DNA of 10,383 nt from Clostridium sp. (GTDB lineage Bacteria; Bacillota_A; Clostridia; Lachnospirales; Lachnospiraceae), in the NCBI GenBank assembly GCA_023666975.1, contig JAMPAW010000119.1, forward strand, positions 1 to 10,383, in the 5' to 3' direction. Below, piece after piece: positions 6,124 to 10,383 of the stretch (positions within the stretch are counted from its first letter, which is position 1; every line of letters starts with the position of its first letter). The notes beneath the pieces were generated by a model. That model saw nothing but the letters and a program-made list of their open reading frames with translations, ran no database searches and had not been told where the DNA came from. Position numbers and translations under genes: made by a program.

Positions 6124-6746
6124 TTTACATTTAATAATTTCCTCACACAATGAAAGGTTATCTCATAAATCGTCATGAACACATAATTTACTTCTGCATC
6201 TTCCATCGCTGTTTTCTGCTTCTCTGTCACCACCGTATAGGGATAAATCCCAAACATAAACGGAAAAAAGGTGTAGACAAAATCCTGTTTTTCCGAAACA
6301 GACATATCGGGAAAATACTTATCCAGCCCATACATAACGGTGCGGAGCGATTCCCCATACACCACCTTAAACGACTTCAGATGTTCTGGCCGGCTGCCTG
6401 TTTCCATATCATAGTGGTTCATCGACATGATTTTCAAAAGCTGCGCACGTTCCTCAAGAGTATGGGCAAGCATATCAGCAAACTCATCTTTTGTCATGGT
6501 GTCGTGCTGCTCCATTACCTGTTTTAATGCCGTAATCCAGAGTTCATATTCCCGTTTCAGCAGAGCCAGAAAAATTTCTTCCTTTGTCTGAAAATAATTG
6601 TAAATTGATGTTCTGGTAAAGCTGGTGGCATTTCCAATCTCTTTGATCGTGATTTCCTTAAAACCCCTGGTCTGGTACAGCTTTTCACATGCGTTGATAA
6701 TTTCTTCTTTTCTTGCATTGGTTAATTCTGGTGAACCTTTTGGCAT
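6117..6746 (-). CDS. TetR-family transcriptional regulator
   Basis: This is a 209-residue TetR-type repressor. The helix-turn-helix domain occupies about 10-55: ARKEEIINACEKLYQTRGF, then ITIKEIGNATSF and TRTSIYNYFQTKEEIF, with the recognition helix near 43-51. The remaining residues (about 60-205) are a helical dimer and ligand-binding domain with histidines at H81, H95, H111, H122 and H199. The start at 6746 has GGGAGG 6 bp upstream. The promoter carries two copies of the palindrome TGACAnnnTGTCA, which points to self-repression. The same-strand CMD-cupin gene 110 bp downstream and the HrtBA-like operon upstream are candidate targets. L. lactis HrtR, as I recall, recognises a very similar palindrome, but the heme ligand positions of that protein are not evident here, so a heme-sensing role is only a suggestion. 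Confidence 0.92.
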   Translation of the reverse strand: MPKGSPELTNARKEEIINACEKLYQTRGFKEITIKEIGNATSFTRTSIYNYFQTKEEIFLALLKREYELWITALKQVMEQHDTMTKDEFADMLAHTLEERAQLLKIMSMNHYDMETGSRPEHLKSFKVVYGESLRTVMYGLDKYFPDMSVSEKQDFVYTFFPFMFGIYPYTVVTEKQKTAMEDAEVNYVFMTIYEITFHCVRKLLNVNR

Positions 6747-6788
6747 AATGTGCCTCCCTATTTGCGGAGCTCCTTTCCCATTCTATTC

Positions 6789-6801
6789 TGACGTTGTGTC
6801 A
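6789..6801. promoter_or_regulatory. TetR operator, downstream copy
   Basis: TGACGTTGTGTCA is a 5-3-5 palindrome with one mismatch, located at the predicted start point of the TetR promoter. Its centre is 32 bp from the second copy. Flanking bases (TTC before, AT after) are shared with that copy. Confidence 0.7.
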
Positions 6802-6806
6802 ATTTA

Positions 6807-6834
6807 ATTATACCATATTCTGACATTGTGTCAA
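6807..6834 (-). promoter_or_regulatory. Promoter of the TetR gene
   Basis: TTGACA (6834-6829) and TATAAT (6812-6807) are both exact on the minus strand, 16 bp apart, with an extended -10 (TGGTATAAT). The -35 lies inside one operator, and the start point near 6800 lies inside the other, so bound repressor would block the promoter at both ends. Confidence 0.8.
6821..6833. promoter_or_regulatory. TetR operator, -35 copy
   Basis: TGACATTGTGTCA is a palindrome of TGACA and TGTCA with 3 bp between them, overlapping the -35 hexamer of the TetR promoter. Read on the minus strand it is TGACACAATGTCA. Confidence 0.75.
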
Positions 6835-6878
6835 TACTTTATAATCACCCCACTCCTAGTACACCGCAAGATATATAT

Positions 6879-6916
6879 AAAAAAGTAAGTGTACAATCTC
6901 AACCTTGTACACTTAC
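6879..6916 (-). terminator. Perfect intrinsic terminator after the ABC operon (copy B)
   Basis: GTAAGTGTACAA (6916-6905, minus strand) pairs perfectly with TTGTACACTTAC (6896-6885) across an 8-nt loop, followed by six T. It ends transcription of the flavodoxin-permease-ATPase operon before the TetR promoter. It corresponds in position to the terminator at 4227-4289. The arms share GTAAGTGT and then differ, with matching changes on both sides of the stem. Confidence 0.88.
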
Positions 6917-6987
6917 ATTATATTTCCTGATTCAGTTTATATCAAATACTTAATTTTTATGCCTTATTCATGCCTAGAAAGCATTTA
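6909..6987. repeat. 79-bp duplicated segment, copy B
   Basis: This is the partner of 4281-4359. It carries the last codons of a LysR gene, a TTGATA-17 bp-TATAAT pair on the minus strand (6945-6917) and one arm of the terminator stem. Transcripts starting from that promoter-like pair would run at once into the terminator, so it is either inactive or makes only a very short RNA. Confidence 0.8.
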
Positions 6988-7009
6988 ACAGTGCATATGC
7001 AATAAAACT
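6957..7009 (-). pseudogene. Remnant of a LysR gene 3' end
   Basis: Read on the minus strand, the frame gives KCFLGMNKA and a stop, against KCFLGMSKA and a stop at the end of the LysR gene at 4329. Upstream of that, SFIAYA corresponds to KFIDHA, but five extra bases (6987-6991) break the frame. The match runs out within a few bases of the ATPase stop at 7012. The rest of the gene is absent. This suggests that a second LysR copy once stood here and was deleted or replaced when the ABC operon came to lie next to it. Confidence 0.7.
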
Positions 7010-7011
7010 TG

Positions 7012-7680
7012 TCAATATTCCCGCAGTGTCCCATCCTCCAAACAATACACTTTATCAACCAGATGTAATACCCTCTCATCATGCGTTACCATAATCGCTG
7101 CTTTATTATATTTTTTTACTTCTGTCCGCATCATTTCCACCACCTGCCTGCCCCGCTCCCGGTCAAGGCTTGCGGTTGGCTCATCTGCAAGGATAATGTC
7201 CGGGTCGTTCACAAATGCCCTCGCAATGGCTATACGCTGTTTCTGCCCGCCTGACAGCTCGGAGGGATATTTGGTCTTGCATTCCGCTATTCCCAAATCC
7301 TCAAACATGGCATCAACATTTACTTTTCCCCGGTTCTCTTTCGCCTGAAATAAAGAAAGCTGCTCCTCTGCTTTCAGATATGGCAAAAGCTGATGATTTT
7401 GGAAAATGAATCCTATGTGCTCTTTTCTTACCCGTGTCCGGTTCTTTTTCTTACCTCCGGACAAATCCTCTCCATTGATTTCAACACTCCCGGCATCCGG
7501 TGACAATAACATCCCTGCAATCGTAAGGAATGTACTTTTTCCTGAACCGGACGGGCCAATGACTGCAATAAAATCCCCTCTTTTCACTTTTAAGGATATA
7601 TCATTTAAAACCACATTTTTTCTTCCGCCATCCGGGTATGCTTTTGTGATATGGTTCATTTCCAGCACATATTCGCTCAT
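7012..7680 (-). CDS. ABC transporter ATPase, HrtA-like (MacB/LolD class)
   Basis: This is a complete 222-residue ABC ATPase. It has the Walker A GPSGSGKST (42-50), the Q-loop Q94 in GFIFQNHQLLPYLK, the signature LSGGQKQR (142-149), Walker B with D166-E167 in IILADEPTASLD, and the switch H200 in VTHD. It powers the FtsX-like permease encoded just upstream. The stretches FIFQ..HLVPYLK and ADEPTASLD..R, with VVEM after them, are close to what I recall of S. aureus HrtA, the ATPase of the heme exporter HrtBA. Substrate is therefore probably heme or another amphipathic toxic molecule, but this is from memory and not from an alignment. The start overlaps the permease stop in ATGA with GGAGGTG upstream. 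A perfect terminator follows about 95 bp after the stop. Confidence 0.92.
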   Translation of the reverse strand: MSEYVLEMNHITKAYPDGGRKNVVLNDISLKVKRGDFIAVIGPSGSGKSTFLTIAGMLLSPDAGSVEINGEDLSGGKKKNRTRVRKEHIGFIFQNHQLLPYLKAEEQLSLFQAKENRGKVNVDAMFEDLGIAECKTKYPSELSGGQKQRIAIARAFVNDPDIILADEPTASLDRERGRQVVEMMRTEVKKYNKAAIMVTHDERVLHLVDKVYCLEDGTLREY

Positions 7681-8771
7681 TCTTCTGCACCTCCGATTAC
7701 TTTCATTGGGTCAACCTTCACAATATTCCGTATGGAAATCAGGCTCGATGCTACGGAAATCAAAATGAATACCACCAGCAAAATACACACGTTTTCATTC
7801 TTCAGATAAAATGGCATTGCCTGTGGAAGCGCCGCCGCCATCCCATAGGTCAGGGCAGCCGCAATGACAGCGCCAAATACCGCAATCATGCATACCTGGC
7901 TCGTCACCATGCCAGCTAACTGCTTCATTTCTACGCCAATCGCCTTCATGACACCAAACTGCTTTTGTTTCTGAAGCGTAAGGATATAATAGAAAACACC
8001 GATCACTACTGCAGTAACGACGACTAACACCCATATAATCATGGTAATCGTCATATGCTCTGCCTTATATGAGGGAATATTTTCTATAATATCTGCCTTG
8101 GCAATCACTTCCGCCCCCTCGATTTGGATATTCTCGATATCCGTTCCCCTGATCGCGACCGCATGGCAGGTTGGCTCGTATAGGGGATTCAGTAACGTGC
8201 GCAGTTCCTGATAGGTATCCGTGGTGATAAACCCAACCGAAGTATGTCCGTACATCTGGTCTTTCGCAAAACCAATAACGGTAAATTCCATGCCTGTTGA
8301 CGAATCTTCAACGATATCGCCCGTTTCAATCCCCTCTGTCTTATAATCATCATCCAGTATAATCGGATTATTTACATCAGCATCCCCAAGCTGTGTGCCT
8401 TCTTCCACATCCGGTTCCAAAAAACTGCCACTCTCCATTGCAAAATAGGTAATATTCAGTTTTTCCGTCTCACCGGCTTTTGTCAGGTACATCCGCTGTA
8501 TGTCCAAAACCGCAAGCTCCGCACCCGTCTGCTTCGCTGCCTGCGCATAGACATCCATATCCAAATCAGAAACCGTTATCAGGCTTTCCGCAGAATCACT
8601 GAGCAGGAAATAATCTGCATCCATATCCTCAATGCCGGAAGTCACTGCCCTGCCAAGTCCTTCGACCAACCCAGAGAGAAACAGCACCATAAACACCAGA
8701 AGGACAATAATCAGTTCAATCAGAATATACTTTTTCTTATTGTAAATTAACTCTTTCCATGCTAATTTCAT
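7677..8771 (-). CDS. ABC transporter permease, FtsX/MacB type, HrtB-like
   Basis: This 364-residue permease has the MacB/FtsX layout. One transmembrane helix lies near 15-37. An extracytoplasmic domain of about 200 residues (40-240) follows, then three helices near 242-264, 290-315 and 326-345. Between the second and third helices is the FtsX-family cytoplasmic segment ILTLQKQKQFGVMKAIG (263-279). The opening MKLAWKEL, then YILIELIIVLLVFMVLFLSGL, resembles the N-terminus of HrtB, which has one FtsX domain, a similar length of about 350 residues and works as a dimer with HrtA. The gene follows the flavodoxin stop by 5 bp, with an AAGGAA ribosome site inside the flavodoxin end, and overlaps the ATPase gene by 4 bp. 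Acidic residues are abundant in the outer domain. Confidence 0.9.
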   Translation of the reverse strand: MKLAWKELIYNKKKYILIELIIVLLVFMVLFLSGLVEGLGRAVTSGIEDMDADYFLLSDSAESLITVSDLDMDVYAQAAKQTGAELAVLDIQRMYLTKAGETEKLNITYFAMESGSFLEPDVEEGTQLGDADVNNPIILDDDYKTEGIETGDIVEDSSTGMEFTVIGFAKDQMYGHTSVGFITTDTYQELRTLLNPLYEPTCHAVAIRGTDIENIQIEGAEVIAKADIIENIPSYKAEHMTITMIIWVLVVVTAVVIGVFYYILTLQKQKQFGVMKAIGVEMKQLAGMVTSQVCMIAVFGAVIAAALTYGMAAALPQAMPFYLKNENVCILLVVFILISVASSLISIRNIVKVDPMKVIGGAEE

Positions 8772-8776
8772 CAGCC

Positions 8777-9193
8777 TTATTCCTTCTTTCCCACAATATT
8801 CTTTGCAAATGCTGCGGCAGCTTTGCAGTCTTTTTCATCCGGTTTTCCCTTATGCATAGGCCCAAAAGAACCCTTGCAGTAAAATTCTTCTTCCGCCTGC
8901 GTAATTCCCTTTTCTTTCAGGAGTTTTCCCACCTGCTTATAAGTAGATTTTACCAATGCGGCCGTACTGACATTAACAACCTTCCCGACTTTAACATGGA
9001 TATCTGAAATAAACTTTCTGACATTTTCGTCCACACCGTAAGCATAAACCGAACTGCACAAAAAAAGGATATCCACATCCTCCGCAAGCGCCTTGTCAGT
9101 TGTCTCTGCCTTCACGCCAACTGCATCTGCAACTGCTTCGGCAAGTTTTTTTGTGTTTCCCGACCTTGTGTAATACCTCACTGCAATATTCAT
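8777..9193 (-). CDS. Flavodoxin-family protein
   Basis: This 138-residue protein is flavodoxin-like. The N-terminal strand and phosphate loop read IAVRYYTRSGNTKKLAEAVA (3-22), where TRSGNT (9-14) is the FMN-phosphate binding loop. LFLCSSVYAYGVDENVRKFI, near 43-62, fits the second flavin-contact loop. No iron-sulfur motif is seen. It is likely a cytoplasmic FMN electron carrier or a small flavin reductase; the partner is unknown. It is the first gene of an operon with the HrtBA-like transporter (5 bp gap to the permease). A flavodoxin in front of a heme-export-type transporter is not a combination I know as standard. The start at 9193 has AAGAAGAG upstream. Its promoter overlaps that of the divergent HxlR gene. 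Confidence 0.85.
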   Translation of the reverse strand: MNIAVRYYTRSGNTKKLAEAVADAVGVKAETTDKALAEDVDILFLCSSVYAYGVDENVRKFISDIHVKVGKVVNVSTAALVKSTYKQVGKLLKEKGITQAEEEFYCKGSFGPMHKGKPDEKDCKAAAAFAKNIVGKKE

Positions 9194-9284
9194 AAATACA
9201 TCTCTTCTTTCTACATATTAAATTATCTTTATGGATGCCGGTTATTAAATGTTATTGAATTTCTTTAACACTCTTAAAAAATGC

Positions 9285-9313
9285 TTTACTCTTATTTCCG
9301 CATTGTATATAAT
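9285..9313 (+). promoter_or_regulatory. Probable promoter of the HxlR gene
   Basis: TTTACT (9285-9290) and TATAAT (9308-9313) are 17 bp apart on the plus strand, giving a start near 9320 and a leader of about 77 nt. The -10 overlaps the -10 of the divergent flavodoxin promoter. Confidence 0.55.
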
Positions 9314-9318
9314 TATAT
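9307..9318. promoter_or_regulatory. Palindrome ATATAATTATAT shared by both divergent promoters
   Basis: This is a perfect 12-bp palindrome, containing the plus-strand TATAAT (9308-9313) and the minus-strand TATAAT (9317-9312). Polymerase could bind only one of the two at a time, and a dimeric regulator such as HxlR bound nearby would affect both. Confidence 0.5.
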
Positions 9319-9340
9319 TAATACGCTCTCGAGGTGTCAA
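9312..9340 (-). promoter_or_regulatory. Perfect-consensus promoter of the flavodoxin-transporter operon
   Basis: On the minus strand TTGACA (9340-9335) and TATAAT (9317-9312) are exact and 17 bp apart. Such a strong promoter suggests that control is mainly by repression. The start near 9305 leaves a leader of about 110 nt before the ATG at 9193. Confidence 0.8.
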
Positions 9341-9396
9341 TTACGAAGTTATTTATGAGTAAGTAAGAAAAAAATGAGTAGAAGGAGAAAACAGCC

Positions 9397-9723
9397 ATGA
9401 CCAATAACACCGCCTGCCCCTGCACGACAGACTGCCCATTACAAAAAATATCAAATGCCCTCGGTGGAAAATGGAAACTCTCCATCCTGTGTTCTTTAAA
9501 TACCAGCGGCTCTACACGATATAATGAATTGAAACGGAGAATAAACGGGATTTCCAATACAATGCTTGCCAAATCCCTAAAAGAACTGGAAGGAAGCGGG
9601 CTTATCAAGCGCACCGAATATATGGAGGTGCCTATCCGGGTGGAATATGAAATAACAGATCTGACACTGGACTTGCTGCCAATCCTATCCGAGTTGGTAA
9701 AGTGGTCGGTCAATGTTAAGTAA
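9397..9723 (+). CDS. HxlR-family transcriptional regulator
   Basis: This is a 108-residue winged-helix regulator, the only clear plus-strand gene. It has the HxlR signatures CPLQKISNALGGKWKLSILC (13-32), RYNELKRRINGISNTMLAKSL (41-61), where L61 begins KELEGSGLIKR, and VPIRVEYEITDLTLDLLPIL in the wing and last helix. Three cysteines, C7, C9 and C13, cluster at the N-terminus ahead of the GGKW motif; a Cys at this place in relatives such as HypR and QorR senses oxidants or quinones, and C32 is a fourth candidate. The start at 9397 has AGAAGGAG upstream. It is divergent from the flavodoxin operon with overlapping promoters and is the likely regulator of that operon. I see no clear terminator after the stop. 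Confidence 0.93.
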   Translation: MTNNTACPCTTDCPLQKISNALGGKWKLSILCSLNTSGSTRYNELKRRINGISNTMLAKSLKELEGSGLIKRTEYMEVPIRVEYEITDLTLDLLPILSELVKWSVNVK

Positions 9724-9864
9724 CAGCACAGCCGTCTCCTTTTTTCGGGGTTTGTTGTTCCATAAAATACTATTAATATTGTAACATTGCCTTGCCGTAT
9801 AAACAAGAATTTCTTTTGGGAAATAAATCCCCAGCTGCCGTTCTTGACAGCAATGCCACAATCT

Positions 9865-9896
9865 TTGCAGTAAATTAACTTGAATTTACTGTGCAA
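9865..9896. repeat. Imperfect inverted repeat
   Basis: TTGCA-GTAAATT (9865-9876) faces AATTTAC-TG-TGCAA (9883-9896) across AACTTG, a 12-bp stem with a 2-nt bulge. No U run follows on either strand. It may be an operator or a relic of a mobile element end. Confidence 0.35.
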
Positions 9897-9984
9897 TCGT
9901 TTCCCCATTTAACGAAAAATATACCGTTGGAATTTTAGCTATTTTCACATCCATCTATTTACTCTCCCCGAAAAAAATATCTCT

Positions 9985-10170
9985 CTATTTTCCTGCCATT
10001 TTCTTAGCCCATGAGGACACCTTACCGCCTGAACTTTCCGCCTCTGCCATCTCCGGCAAACTATCCACTTGGCACGCAGCTATTATGATTCCGGTTTCAG
10101 CACTTCCTCTGTTTGATTTCTTTGTCCTGTTTGATATTAAGTATAATAGCAATGATAAATAAGAACAATT
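9985..10170 (-). pseudogene. Startless minus-strand frame, possible C-terminal gene fragment
   Basis: The frame is open from an upstream stop at 10173-10171 to the stop at 9987-9985, about 61 codons. The strand is purine-rich like the real genes here. The C-terminal part reads GIIIAACQVDSLPEMAEA and ends SSWAKKMAGK. There is no start with a ribosome site, and I do not recognise the family. It may be a truncated gene or chance; the plus strand is also open over this stretch. Confidence 0.25.
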
Positions 10171-10207
10171 TCAATTACTTATCCAATCAATAAGTAAAAC
10201 TTATGGA

Positions 10208-10383
10208 TTATTCCTTATCCGGCTGCTGCCCATCATGCGCCAGCCATTTACACTCTGTTATCTCCATATGTGTAAATGCTGCCTTAAATGACGAATCTTC
10301 TGGACTACAGGCATATATGCCAAAACGAATTTCATTTACAGCATCCCACATATGACACACCCGCATTTGAGAAAAATGAGTGC
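10208..10383 (-). CDS. DUF1349-domain protein, C-terminal end (cut by window edge)
   Basis: The last 58 codons of a minus-strand gene continue beyond base 10383. The visible part, starting near THFSQMRVCHM, includes EIRFGIYACSPEDSSFKAAF and ends WLAHDGQQPDKE. The GIYACSP motif followed by an FxxAFTHMEI strand is typical of the C-terminal end of DUF1349 proteins, beta-sandwich (concanavalin-like) proteins of about 190-200 residues sometimes linked to carbohydrate metabolism. The true biochemical role is not established. The motif identification is from memory. It has no visible tie to the redox genes. ATAAGT/ACTTAT repeats follow the stop but lack a U run. Confidence 0.8.
   Translation of the reverse strand, partial: THFSQMRVCHMWDAVNEIRFGIYACSPEDSSFKAAFTHMEITECKWLAHDGQQPDKE

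Larger units (their letters stand above)
9724..10207. other. 484-bp region without an intact gene
   Basis: No complete gene is supported here. The region contains an imperfect hairpin at 9865-9896, an open but startless minus-strand frame at 9985-10170, and ACTTAT/ATAAGT/ACTTAT alternating repeats at 10177-10204. On the minus strand near 9820-9890 a short stretch reads KLIYCKDCG, like the first knuckle of a bacterial zinc ribbon, but the second CxxC is missing and the frame then runs antisense through the HxlR gene. Taken together it looks like decayed coding DNA. Confidence 0.5.

Noticed and set aside
9318..9908. 196-codon minus-strand frame
   Set aside because: It runs antisense through the whole HxlR gene, which has clear family motifs and a ribosome site. 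Only its first residues, with CKDCG, are of any interest.

Overview
The window looks like chromosomal DNA from a low-GC Gram-positive gut anaerobe, most likely a Lachnospiraceae/Clostridia member. The grounds are AT-rich DNA, purine-rich coding strands, GGAGG-type ribosome binding sites, near-consensus SigA promoters, LytTR/GHKL two-component genes and a DUF4405 membrane protein. Nearly every gene is on the minus strand; the one clear exception is a small HxlR regulator at 9397-9723. I see no tRNA, rRNA, CRISPR array, intact transposase or phage gene.

Layout, left to right. (1) 1-2668 is an AgrC/AgrA-like signalling block: a partial LytTR response regulator (1-358), a GHKL histidine kinase (592-1908) and a second LytTR response regulator (1940-2668). 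Kinase and second regulator form one operon. Both regulator genes have direct repeats with 20-21 bp periodicity just upstream of the -35 position, the geometry expected of LytTR binding sites. (2) 2669-3166 has no convincing protein gene, but it holds a consensus promoter followed about 110 bp later by a strong intrinsic terminator. This predicts a structured RNA of about 140 nt, either a free small RNA or an attenuated leader of the two-component operon. (3) 3167-6746 is a run of redox and regulatory genes: a DUF4405 cytochrome-b-like membrane protein translationally coupled to a MerR regulator, a LysR regulator, a carboxymuconolactone decarboxylase-cupin fusion and a TetR regulator with two palindromic operators. 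(4) 7012-9193 is an operon of flavodoxin, an FtsX/MacB-type permease and an ATPase that most resemble the HrtBA heme-export pair, divergent from the HxlR gene. The two promoters overlap at one palindrome. (5) 9724-10207 is intact-gene-free and looks decayed; 10208-10383 is the C-terminus of a DUF1349 protein.

How the genes may work together (inference): a heme-export-like ABC pair, a flavodoxin, a multi-histidine membrane protein and a CMD-cupin protein, each beside its own one-component regulator (HxlR, TetR, MerR, LysR), suggest a heme/quinone/redox-stress region. A small peptide-sensing-style two-component module lies beside it. The most unusual sequence observations are the promoter-terminator RNA unit at 2901-3077; a duplicated LysR tail plus terminator (4227-4359 and 6879-7009) whose stems differ in sequence yet still pair; the twin TetR operators; and the overlapping divergent promoters at 9285-9340.
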